Shown: one piece after another, positions 63,501 to 64,000 of the stretch
Position numbering within the stretch: position 1 is the first letter of the stretch
Layout: the number at the start of each line of letters is the position of its first letter
From: Achatina immaculata
Lineage: Eukaryota; Mollusca; Gastropoda; Stylommatophora; Achatinidae
Assembly (NCBI GenBank): GCA_009760885.1
Contig: CM019716.1
Location: 2,919,501-2,983,500, forward strand
Reading direction: 5' to 3'
Length of the DNA: 64,000 nucleotides
The notes under the pieces: generated by a model
Database searches by the model: none
What the model saw: the letters and a program-made list of their open reading frames with translations, nothing else
Told to the model about the DNA's origin: nothing
Position numbers and translations under genes: made by a program

Positions 63501-64000
63501 ATTTTCAGAATTTTTTTATAAGTCTTCACCAGGTTGTGCAGTCAGTATGCCAGATCTTTGTATCTGACTTAATTTCTGCAACTCTGGTCTTCGTCATCTA
63601 TTCTTTTAACTTGTCACCACTTGGGGCATTCATTTCTTGCTGAGCAACCTCTTCCATTCCTCACTATACCAGTTTACATCTCTCTGACCAAACCATTGTG
63701 TATTAACAACAACAAAAACTGATCTAAGGCCTAATAGAGTTCTGTCACAATACACCATTCCTGTAAAAAGCCAATTCCTGTCACTACACACTTGTCTTAT
63801 ATAGAATGCAAGTGCAGACATATCTAGGCAGGACAATGTCTTCTATTCGGGAGACTATTCCACTCTGGATTTAAACCGGGACTCCATGACACTGGATGCG
63901 ACCAGAGATAGGTCAACAGGTGATAGTACAGGAGACATTTTCGGTGGTGGTGAAGATGATGATCTCCGATTTGCAGCAGAAGATACATACTTGAAAAAGG
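5156..64000 (+). CDS. Ank2: Ankyrin gene (ANK2/3-like), N-terminal two thirds; spliced, runs off the right edge
   Basis: Conventional ankyrin, a membrane-skeleton adaptor whose ankyrin-repeat solenoid binds ion channels, transporters and adhesion molecules, and whose later ZU5-UPA module binds spectrin (family knowledge). The sequence shows 24 ankyrin repeats from about residue 12 to 795, followed by a linker ending SDSEDEG, which corresponds to the vertebrate linker ending SDDEG. Phases of every proposed junction agree: phase 0 throughout the repeats, phase 1 after 44549, phase 0 again after 55442. Donors are all GT and acceptors all AG. Diagnostic stretches include [36 protein letters not shown] and [19 protein letters not shown] text (here [16 protein letters not shown]). 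The two-to-three vertebrate ankyrins are probably co-orthologous to this one, so the symbol is approximate. ZU5, UPA and death domain are not in the window. I find no frameshift or stop in any repeat exon, so the gene looks functional. Confidence 0.96.
5278..5296. repeat. (TA)n microsatellite
   Basis: Pure alternating TA tract in the start of intron 1. Confidence 0.9.
5505..5620. repeat. CAR trinucleotide repeat
   Basis: Imperfect run of CAG and CAA triplets on the plus strand with a few interruptions. The reverse frame gives a Cys-rich phantom protein. Confidence 0.85.
6375..6560. repeat. 50-bp minisatellite, four copies
   Basis: ttgtcagggt recurs at 6378, 6428, 6478 and 6528, each followed by a variant of ctctgctatcatctcagact. 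Confidence 0.88.
7585..7912. repeat. 36-bp minisatellite, nine copies
   Basis: Unit contains attcagcacctcgcac and gttacttttgtcc. The exact 36-bp spacing keeps frames open on both strands (up to 158 codons); these are not supported as genes. Confidence 0.94.
8226..8440. repeat. 68-bp tandem repeat, about three copies
   Basis: Copies of gatggttatctttcattttt...catatctcagactaatta begin near 8230, 8298 and 8366; weaker relatives flank it on both sides. Confidence 0.85.
8441..10239. other. Intron 1 stretch without recognised feature
   Basis: No gene, tandem array or mobile-element text that I can support beyond a short TA run near 9662. A 106-codon open frame at 8695-9015 has no family resemblance and no splice context. 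Confidence 0.35.
10240..10353 (+). mobile_element. Retroposon 3' end with AATAAA and (ATTC)n tail
   Basis: Ends aaaaataaagattcagtcattcattcattc. The body (gggcctgcgtgtccaattctt) matches, in reverse, copies at 39480 and 44060. Orientation is set by the AATAAA followed by the simple tail. Likely a SINE or LINE 3' end. Confidence 0.6.
10631..10664. repeat. (TA)n microsatellite
   Basis: Pure TA dinucleotide run in intron 1. Confidence 0.9.
11726..13126 (+). mobile_element. LINE family A, 5'-truncated copy inside mariner
   Basis: Reverse-transcriptase text on the plus strand: [29 protein letters not shown], then the catalytic box [10 protein letters not shown] near 12325, a zinc-knuckle-free C-terminal tail [13 protein letters not shown] and KRGRPRETL, ending near CDV and a simple tail ataagatataagat. 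Flanked by the 12-bp duplication attcctgtacaa (11714-11725 and 13127-13138). A stop at 12181 and a shift near 12095 break it. Confidence 0.9.
13355..13470 (+). mobile_element. LINE family D 3' end inside mariner
   Basis: 116 bp matching the better copy at 49935-50060 (gggaggcaaagttctgcaag, cacatg...aatgaatgaatga tail). Flanked by the 14-bp duplication tggtgatgatgatg at 13341-13354 and 13471-13484. It interrupts the transposase just after the QWKSSSSP motif. Confidence 0.85.
14263..14364 (+). CDS. Ank2: Ankyrin exon 2: N-terminus and repeat 1
   Basis: 102 bp, 34 codons, about residues 8-41. Begins [20 protein letters not shown] and ends in DINTSNP. Acceptor tgtgttccag, donor CCT|GTAAGA. It matches the capping first repeat of ankyrins almost residue for residue. 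The open frame extends back to an ATG at 14104, but that stretch is hydrophobic, lacks similarity to ankyrin and lies next to the end of a mariner element. Confidence 0.95.
14442..14700. repeat. 32-bp minisatellite, about eight copies
   Basis: Unit cttaatgagcttctgtctca + atttattattga, decaying at the right end. Lies 80 bp after exon 2. Confidence 0.9.
15078..15176 (+). CDS. Ank2: Ankyrin exon 3: repeat 2
   Basis: 99 bp, 33 codons, residues 42-74. Starts [20 protein letters not shown] and ends VEAATK. Acceptor ttccatag, donor [23 protein letters not shown] is identical in vertebrate ankyrins. Confidence 0.96.
15455..15640 (+). mobile_element. Degenerate LINE 3' end (family C)
   Basis: Plus-strand text EIKRTRG... 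and [13 protein letters not shown] remnants, with the same order of words (aagaacaagagg, gattgagcttggcta, acagaacaagttgga) as the copies at 920 and 15925. Confidence 0.55.
15925..16352 (+). mobile_element. LINE family C, 3' part of polyprotein
   Basis: Reads [20 protein letters not shown], then [15 protein letters not shown] and [20 protein letters not shown], ending MSE before a gaatgaatgg tail. This is the C-terminal region after the reverse transcriptase of a non-LTR element. One frameshift lies near 16060. Confidence 0.82.
16560..17190. repeat. Long-unit tandem repeats (about 118 bp, then 88 bp)
   Basis: 16590-16800 holds two copies of a unit with ggggtgaaactt and tactcat; 16930-17190 holds three copies of an 88-bp unit with ccacctctcac and gaggttttccggtgagaaag. 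Confidence 0.8.
17428..17451. repeat. (TA)n microsatellite before exon 4
   Basis: TA run about 110 bp upstream of the exon 4 acceptor, next to an aagaagaag tract. Confidence 0.85.
17562..17660 (+). CDS. Ank2: Ankyrin exon 4: repeat 3
   Basis: 99 bp, residues 75-107. [20 protein letters not shown] with end NLQAQ. Acceptor ttcttgtccag, donor CAG|GTCAGT. A long upstream open frame from 17307 is only the intron reading through. Confidence 0.96.
17886..17931. repeat. (GA)n(GAT)n microsatellite
   Basis: A pure GA run followed directly by GAT triplets. Confidence 0.9.
18785..19090 (+). repeat. Dispersed 300-bp repeat, copy 1
   Basis: Shares its whole length with 48310-48610 in direct orientation: gatagatagaggtgtatggt, gagtgagtaagtgagaaaaa, catctgatattttggtgtga, agtaggaaacac and gggccacaaaggata appear in the same order. 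Long open frames on the minus strand are incidental. Element class unknown. Confidence 0.75.
19292..19390 (+). CDS. Ank2: Ankyrin exon 5: repeat 4
   Basis: 99 bp, residues 108-140. [20 protein letters not shown], then [13 protein letters not shown]. Acceptor cactgttgtag, donor GAA|GTAAGA. The TPLYMA variant instead of TPLHIA at this repeat is a conserved ankyrin signature. Confidence 0.96.
19455..19680. repeat. About 38-bp degenerate tandem repeat
   Basis: Six copies of gaattttggagcagtgtt-like units with variable spacing, just after exon 5. Confidence 0.8.
20044..20232 (+). CDS. Ank2: Ankyrin exon 6: repeats 5 and 6 (short)
   Basis: 189 bp, 63 codons, residues 141-203. Begins [20 protein letters not shown]; the second repeat is shortened and begins [20 protein letters not shown], exactly the irregular repeat pair found in vertebrate ankyrins. 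Acceptor ccctttccag, donor AAG|GTAGGT. The three-bases-short-of-198 multiple is therefore a family feature, not a deletion. Confidence 0.96.
20389..20702. mobile_element. Probable piggyBac-type MITE (314 bp)
   Basis: TTAA at both ends (20389-20392, 20699-20702). Inverted ends TTAACCTTTTGAACCCGA and, reversed, TTAACCATCTGAACCCGA. No coding capacity. A half-copy of the left end is at 59493. Confidence 0.65.
21250..21783 (+). mobile_element. LINE family A, 3' fragment with target duplication
   Basis: C-terminal tail text [40 protein letters not shown] and KRGRPRETL, ending CDV and the tail cacgggaaggatataagat. Flanked by the 14-bp duplication atacaccaattctt (21236-21249 and 21784-21797). The first 30 bases are not LINE: they include a reverse copy of the target. 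Confidence 0.9.
21800..23505. other. Intron 6 stretch without recognised feature
   Basis: AT-rich, no coding text, no clear tandem array; a few short ATG/CATA-rich bits near 23060. Confidence 0.4.
23510..24070. repeat. About 60-bp tandem array with C-run/A-run tracts
   Basis: Nine to ten copies of gaacaataatcataggtttcagaagtctctgga followed by a run of about 9-17 C and then about 8-15 A. The copies differ chiefly in the homopolymer lengths. Open frames on both strands arise from the repeat. Confidence 0.92.
24834..24960. repeat. 70-bp duplication
   Basis: gttatgttgaatgaggattg...tagacctggagtgaa occurs twice, nearly identical. Confidence 0.88.
25185..25725. repeat. 70-bp minisatellite, about seven copies
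   Basis: Unit contains aacatgaagtagatgaggtt, gtttcatttacataaagtgt and aaattagttgaagttgtt; a shorter unit near 25460 and decay at the right end. Confidence 0.92.
25726..26395. other. Intron 6 end, no recognised feature
   Basis: AT-rich intron text leading to the exon 7 acceptor; nothing else seen. Confidence 0.35.
26396..26494 (+). CDS. Ank2: Ankyrin exon 7: repeat 7
   Basis: 99 bp, residues 204-236. [20 protein letters not shown] followed by [13 protein letters not shown]. Acceptor catgtctgcag, donor AAG|GTCAGT. It follows a 6.2 kb intron rich in repeats. Confidence 0.96.
26974..27211. mobile_element. Probable hAT-type MITE, diverged
   Basis: Ends CAGTGGTTCTCAACCTG and, reversed, CAGAGAGTTCTCAACAAG; flanked by imperfect 8-bp duplications (agtcaaga at 26966, atctaaga at 27212, 6 of 8 equal). 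The inside resembles 47400-47565. No coding capacity. Confidence 0.55.
27466..27564 (+). CDS. Ank2: Ankyrin exon 8: repeat 8
   Basis: 99 bp, residues 237-269. [20 protein letters not shown], ending IDEKTR. Acceptor atctgactag, donor CGG|GTAAAG. The C and W in HVCSRWGK are less usual than the vertebrate HVASKRGN. Confidence 0.95.
27565..28761. other. Intron 8, no recognised feature
   Basis: T-rich intron; no repeats or coding text that I can support. Confidence 0.4.
28762..28860 (+). CDS. Ank2: Ankyrin exon 9: repeat 9
   Basis: 99 bp, residues 270-302. [20 protein letters not shown], ending HSAKTK. Acceptor ctctgttttag, donor AAG|GTATGA. TPLHC at this repeat matches vertebrate ankyrins. Confidence 0.96.
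29013..29374. mobile_element. Probable hAT-type MITE (362 bp) with perfect 8-bp duplication
   Basis: Ends CTGTGTTTCCCA and, reversed, CAGTGTTTCCCA; ccttaaag occurs immediately outside both ends (29005-29012 and 29375-29382). An 8-bp duplication is characteristic of hAT elements. G-rich inside, non-coding. Confidence 0.7.
29442..29756 (+). mobile_element. RNase H domain fragment of a LINE
   Basis: [20 protein letters not shown] is the end of a retrotransposon RNase H domain (motif HxGxxGNxxAD); the last catalytic Asp is Gly here (NDVAG). Followed by [10 protein letters not shown] and [18 protein letters not shown], a tail common in such LINE proteins, and a stop at 29752. It lies 60 bp after the hAT-type MITE. 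Confidence 0.8.
30190..30430. repeat. 40-bp minisatellite split by a LINE (left part)
   Basis: About six copies of ttttataagattgctctata + gtttttacttgggtatatgg. The array resumes at 32301-32353 after the LINE. Confidence 0.9.
30431..32300 (+). mobile_element. Chimeric LINE: family B reverse transcriptase joined to family A 3' end
   Basis: 30640-31917 is reverse-transcriptase text of a family unlike family [64 protein letters not shown], then [15 protein letters not shown] (the usual YADD box reads YAGD), ending KYLGAVITN. From 31918 the text is family A ([15 protein letters not shown], [14 protein letters not shown]) to the tail cacgggaaggatgtaagatg. Several stops and shifts; inactive. Confidence 0.85.
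32301..32355. repeat. 40-bp minisatellite (right part)
   Basis: tggttttataagattgctat + gtagtttttacttgggtata continues the array interrupted at 30430. Confidence 0.85.
32531..32728 (+). CDS. Ank2: Ankyrin exon 10: repeats 10 and 11
   Basis: 198 bp, two repeats, residues 303-368. [20 protein letters not shown], then [20 protein letters not shown]. Acceptor tttgtttttag, donor CTG|GTAATT. QGDH and AAHCG are conserved ankyrin positions. Confidence 0.96.
32729..33979. other. Intron 10, no recognised feature
   Basis: No gene or clear repeat; an AAAAGGGG tract lies near 33735. Confidence 0.35.
33980..34078 (+). CDS. Ank2: Ankyrin exon 11: repeat 12
   Basis: 99 bp, residues 369-401. [20 protein letters not shown], ending SIESKTE. 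Acceptor ttcctctgcag, donor [20 protein letters not shown] is almost invariant in ankyrins. Confidence 0.97.
34157..34832. mobile_element. Probable piggyBac-type MITE (676 bp)
   Basis: TTAA at both ends. Inverted ends TTAACTCTTCCTGTGCCA and, reversed, TTAACTCTTCCCGTGCCA (one mismatch in 18). Inside the right end are short palindromes (gtccctatagggac, gtccctttagggac). CpG content is higher than in the surrounding intron. No transposase. Confidence 0.78.
35280..35477 (+). CDS. Ank2: Ankyrin exon 12: repeats 13 and 14
   Basis: 198 bp, residues 402-467. [20 protein letters not shown], then [20 protein letters not shown]. Acceptor ctccaccacccag, donor CGG|GTAGGT. The [10 protein letters not shown] repeat matches the vertebrate GETALHMAAR. 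Confidence 0.97.
35478..36220. other. Intron 12, no recognised feature
   Basis: AT-rich intron; nothing supported. Confidence 0.35.
36221..36418 (+). CDS. Ank2: Ankyrin exon 13: repeats 15 and 16
   Basis: 198 bp, residues 468-533. [20 protein letters not shown], then [20 protein letters not shown]. Acceptor gttgcatcaacag, donor AAG|GTAAGA. The upstream in-frame extension from 36116 is intronic. Confidence 0.96.
36515..37005 (-). mobile_element. Degenerate LINE fragment (family D-like), minus strand
   Basis: Reverse complement reads [20 protein letters not shown], then [19 protein letters not shown] and [19 protein letters not shown], followed by remnants of the QLA...AVRG tail. Order and spacing match C-terminal LINE regions. 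Several stops. Tail side is at 36515. Confidence 0.72.
37598..37795 (+). CDS. Ank2: Ankyrin exon 14: repeats 17 and 18
   Basis: 198 bp, residues 534-599. [20 protein letters not shown], then [20 protein letters not shown]. Acceptor ctcattttacag, donor AAG|GTCAGT. Confidence 0.97.
38193..38390 (+). CDS. Ank2: Ankyrin exon 15: repeats 19 and 20
   Basis: 198 bp, residues 600-665. [20 protein letters not shown], then [20 protein letters not shown], ending NSQSH. Acceptor aatcttctatag, donor CAT|GTGAGT. The preceding intron is the shortest in the gene (397 bp). Confidence 0.97.
38800..39475 (+). mobile_element. Degenerate LINE 3' part (another family)
   Basis: Reads [23 protein letters not shown] start, [20 protein letters not shown], then after stops [37 protein letters not shown] and [13 protein letters not shown]. 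This is the end of a reverse transcriptase and its C-terminal tail; heavily mutated. Confidence 0.75.
39480..40530 (-). mobile_element. Retroposon 3' end, minus strand, with internal microsatellite
   Basis: 39480-39560 reversed ends in ctgaaaataaagtctgtctg followed by a ttcgttcatttg tail, matching 10240-10353 and 44060-44340. How far the element extends to the right is unclear; 39600-39790 still resembles the 44160-44340 copy. Confidence 0.5.
39836..40200. repeat. CA/TA-rich microsatellite
   Basis: Long imperfect run of acatata and atatatat words giving Tyr/Ile/Cys/His-rich phantom frames on both strands. Confidence 0.9.
41029..41226 (+). CDS. Ank2: Ankyrin exon 16: repeats 21 and 22
   Basis: 198 bp, residues 666-731. 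[20 protein letters not shown], then [20 protein letters not shown]. Acceptor tttactgtacag, donor [19 protein letters not shown] is an ankyrin signature. Confidence 0.97.
41478..41527. repeat. (TA)n(GA)n microsatellite
   Basis: TA run directly followed by GA run, 250 bp after exon 16. Confidence 0.9.
41987..42085 (+). CDS. Ank2: Ankyrin exon 17: repeat 23
   Basis: 99 bp, residues 732-764. [20 protein letters not shown], ending SPNAVTN. Acceptor tctccttctccag, donor [20 protein letters not shown] is identical in vertebrate ankyrins. Confidence 0.97.
42281..42405. repeat. 42-bp tandem repeat, three copies
   Basis: ctgtctatactaggaagagt + tgagtctataaagctgatta. Confidence 0.9.
42790..43212. repeat. 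30-bp minisatellite, about 14 copies
   Basis: Unit aagaatacatgggtgaaaga + atgcccatac. Open frames on both strands are a consequence of the 30-bp unit. Confidence 0.95.
43560..43790 (+). mobile_element. Possible RNase H remnant of a LINE
   Basis: [18 protein letters not shown] and [20 protein letters not shown] resemble the part after the RNase H motif at 29480-29600. The following 43800-43860 (ggcatcattgcattcaggac) resembles the reverse of 29760-29810. Weak. Confidence 0.35.
44060..44340 (-). mobile_element. Retroposon 3' end, minus strand
   Basis: Reverse of gaactttattttcaaaaagtg gives ttgaaaataaagttc followed by atttgcaca; the body shares catctgcccttcattactca and the acttacattct region with the 39480 copy. 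It ends about 35 bp before exon 18. Confidence 0.5.
44375..44549 (+). CDS. Ank2: Ankyrin exon 18: repeat 24 and start of linker
   Basis: 175 bp, residues 765-822 plus one base. [20 protein letters not shown] is the last repeat; the linker continues with [18 protein letters not shown]. Acceptor catctacag; donor GGAG|GTAGGA leaves phase 1, the phase needed by the following exons. Homologous to the vertebrate segment ending in PETM...SDDEG, which marks the end of the membrane-binding domain. Confidence 0.94.
45020..45190. repeat. About 85-bp duplication
   Basis: cccttcatttcagtcaggat, aatgaatctgatcagtgtat and tagtgagaaagtagat occur twice. Confidence 0.85.
45241..45617. repeat. (TAC)n trinucleotide microsatellite, about 375 bp
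   Basis: Nearly uninterrupted TAC triplets with TAT and TGC variants. It yields phantom poly-Leu and poly-Val frames. Between exon 18 and the candidate exon at 46216. Confidence 0.96.
46216..46284 (+). CDS. Ank2: Candidate ankyrin cassette exon (23 codons)
   Basis: 69 bp between a strong acceptor (tctgcccccacccag) and a good donor (GGGAG|GTAATC). Starts and ends in phase 1, so it can be included or skipped without disturbing the frame after exon 18. It would add [20 protein letters not shown] plus a few residues, a Ser/Gly/Leu-rich text with no family I recognise. Supported by splice signals and phase only. Confidence 0.55.
46430..46650. repeat. About 55-bp degenerate tandem repeat
   Basis: Three to four copies of agtgtactagaaatgagtgt + aaaatgtaaatatatatgat. 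Confidence 0.8.
47400..47565. repeat. Relative of the hAT-type MITE at 26974
   Basis: Shares atattccaac, ctgtggtcccag, tctctc...cttcccctg and gagaattcctgggc-like words in the same order as the interior and right end of 26974-27211. The left end is not clear. Confidence 0.4.
48095..48280. repeat. 33-bp minisatellite, about six copies
   Basis: Unit gaaatattagacagtgttga + agttatcttctct. In a 99-codon open frame it would encode an acidic 11-residue repeat ([11 protein letters not shown]), but no splice sites or start context support coding. Confidence 0.88.
48310..48610 (+). repeat. Dispersed 300-bp repeat, copy 2
   Basis: Direct copy of the segment at 18785-19090, roughly 80% identical by eye, with several small deletions. 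Confidence 0.75.
48672..48740 (+). repeat. Possible tRNA-derived SINE head
   Basis: catagctaaatcgctaaaga resembles an A box region and gaagatcacgagtagg a decayed B box about 40 bases later. No secondary structure can be folded convincingly. Confidence 0.22.
49193..49288 (+). CDS. Ank2: Candidate ankyrin linker exon (32 codons), symmetric phase 1-1
   Basis: 96 bp with acceptor gcttggcaatcag and donor AATC|GTAAGT. In phase 1 it reads [20 protein letters not shown] followed by [12 protein letters not shown]. An alternative acceptor at ccacag (49212) would run into a stop in the required frame. It may be a constitutive or optional cassette. Rich in Pro, Tyr and charged residues, typical of an exposed linker. 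Confidence 0.68.
49825..50049 (+). mobile_element. LINE family D, 3' end of polyprotein
   Basis: One open frame: [40 protein letters not shown], then [20 protein letters not shown] and KGHANE before a stop in the aatgaatgaatga tail. The best-preserved family D end in the window and the match for the piece at 13355. Confidence 0.85.
50475..50606. repeat. About 57-bp tandem repeat with (ATC)n
   Basis: gatgggacagtactcacaca + tgaaagctaacatcatcatc occurs three times, differing in the number of ATC triplets. Confidence 0.9.
50850..51780. repeat. 30-bp minisatellite, 31 copies, highly homogeneous
   Basis: Unit ccaacacatctaactttgac + ttggcacagc, in exact 30-base register from 50851 to 51780 without a single indel. 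Variants are confined to a few positions (aacaca/aacgca/aatgca, cagt/cagc, gacttg/aacatg). Three of the six frames are open for over 300 codons; in one it reads [10 protein letters not shown] repeats. Preceded by acceptor-like text. Best read as an intronic minisatellite. Confidence 0.95.
51781..53027. other. Intron stretch without recognised feature
   Basis: T-rich, several poly-T runs (52375-52520); no coding text. Confidence 0.4.
53028..53130. repeat. 21-bp tandem repeat, about five copies
   Basis: agtttgatttcattgctaatt repeated with small changes. Confidence 0.9.
53131..54240. other. Intron stretch without recognised feature
   Basis: AT-rich, nothing supported apart from a short gaatgggcttttgttttgt duplication near 54050-54105. 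Confidence 0.35.
54243..54500 (+). repeat. Possible tRNA-derived SINE
   Basis: tatagctcagcatttgaacg resembles an A box region (TAGCTCAG) and gggtttgaatat about 35 bases later a B box (GGTTCGAAT). Downstream text is unlike the rest of the intron. No second copy in the window. Confidence 0.35.
54501..55377. other. Intron stretch without recognised feature
   Basis: AT-rich; nothing supported before the exon at 55378. Confidence 0.35.
55378..55442 (+). CDS. Ank2: Ankyrin linker exon (phase 1 to 0)
   Basis: 65 bp; with the phase-1 base from upstream it reads (G/R)[19 protein letters not shown] and ends DK|GTAACA. Acceptor tttcatgatag is modest. It resets the gene to phase 0, which both following exons need, and joins well to SDSEDEG when the two cassettes are skipped. 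Confidence 0.75.
56190..56545. repeat. 48-bp minisatellite, about seven copies
   Basis: Unit gtgaaacaggacattgtaac + aatatcccaaagtgtttgca + caaagctt. 48 is a multiple of 3, giving open frames on both strands. Confidence 0.94.
57618..57773 (+). CDS. Ank2: Ankyrin linker exon rich in tyrosine and acidic residues
   Basis: 156 bp, 52 codons, phase 0 at both ends. Reads [20 protein letters not shown], then [20 protein letters not shown], ending LSPKDK. Acceptor ttcttgctttag, donor AAG|GTAACG. Seven tyrosines, several next to acidic residues. I recognise no domain; its position is between the repeats and the expected ZU5 domain. Confidence 0.82.
58180..59270. repeat. About 30-bp minisatellite, over 30 copies
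   Basis: Unit agtagaccagtcttcatgac + aaaagcaaca, regular to about 58750 with occasional extra aca, then increasingly degenerate to about 59270. Confidence 0.93.
59543..60735 (+). mobile_element. LINE family A, long degenerate copy
   Basis: Follows 11930-13115 of the copy in mariner: [14 protein letters not shown] start, DFADDITL near 59940, [11 protein letters not shown] near 60365, the [12 protein letters not shown] tail and a ccacgggaaggaggtaagat end. Short duplication taaatctca on both sides (near 59531 and 60734). Many stops and shifts, older than the other copies. Confidence 0.85.
61364..61900 (+). mobile_element. Degenerate LINE fragment (further family)
   Basis: [20 protein letters not shown] (a decayed FKYLGS...D motif), [20 protein letters not shown] and [18 protein letters not shown] are the end of a reverse transcriptase; later text ([13 protein letters not shown]) is a decayed tail. 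Stops follow 61621. Confidence 0.65.
61950..62650. other. Intron stretch without recognised feature
   Basis: AT-rich, nothing supported. Confidence 0.35.
62653..62858. mobile_element. Probable Tc1/mariner-type MITE (about 206 bp)
   Basis: Ends CAGAGTGGTTCAAAATTATT and, reversed, AGGGTAATTCAAAATTATT, with TA dinucleotides on both outer sides (62651-62652 and about 62859-62861). No coding capacity. Confidence 0.65.
62862..63831. other. Last intron segment, no recognised feature
   Basis: AT-rich intron leading to the exon at 63832; nothing supported. Confidence 0.35.
63832..64000 (+). CDS. Ank2: Ankyrin linker exon, cut by the window edge
   Basis: Starts after acceptor tctaggcag in phase 0 and stays open for 56 codons to the edge: [20 protein letters not shown] at the start, then Thr/Asp/Gly-rich text, and [11 protein letters not shown] at the end. 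The last part resembles the GDTDKYL segment of vertebrate ankyrins just before ZU5. The final AAG|G may be a donor whose T lies outside the window. Confidence 0.82.

Overview
The window is eukaryotic, AT-rich, intron-rich animal DNA. It is dominated by one plus-strand gene for a conventional ankyrin, the adaptor that links membrane proteins to spectrin. The protein text is close to vertebrate ankyrin-2/3, but the introns are packed with minisatellites, degenerate non-LTR retrotransposons and small inverted-repeat DNA transposons. This suggests an invertebrate, most likely a lophotrochozoan such as a mollusc. The species assignment is inference.

Gene layout. A proposed first coding exon (5156-5176, seven codons, upstream in-frame stop, perfect donor) is followed by a 9.1 kb intron. 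Seventeen exons between 14263 and 44549 then encode exactly 24 ankyrin repeats. Almost all are 99 or 198 bp and in phase 0, each exon being one or two 33-residue repeats; one 189-bp exon carries a normal and a shortened repeat. The exon at 44375-44549 ends the repeat domain with the ankyrin linker ([10 protein letters not shown]...SDSEDEG) and is the first to end in phase 1. Further exons continue the linker: two symmetric phase 1-1 candidates (46216-46284, 49193-49288), then 55378-55442 (phase 1 to 0), 57618-57773 (0-0) and 63832 to the window edge. About 1007 residues are encoded here. The ZU5, UPA and death domains expected of an ankyrin lie beyond the right edge.

Region 1-5155, upstream of the first exon, holds tandem arrays (21, 40 and 50 bp units), one degenerate LINE 3' end, and no gene I can support. 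Intron 1 (5177-14262) carries several minisatellites and a dead mariner element that is interrupted by two separate LINE insertions, each flanked by target-site duplications.

The other introns hold at least four LINE lineages, all broken, and probable MITEs of piggyBac type (TTAA), hAT type (8-bp duplications) and Tc1/mariner type (TA). One LINE insertion at 30431-32300 is a chimera of two families. Minisatellites occur in most introns; the largest are the 31-copy 30-bp array at 50850-51780 and the roughly 1 kb array at 58190-59270. Several of these read open over hundreds of codons in more than one frame and should not be taken as genes.

I see no prokaryotic features, no CRISPR array, no rRNA gene and no intact tRNA gene.
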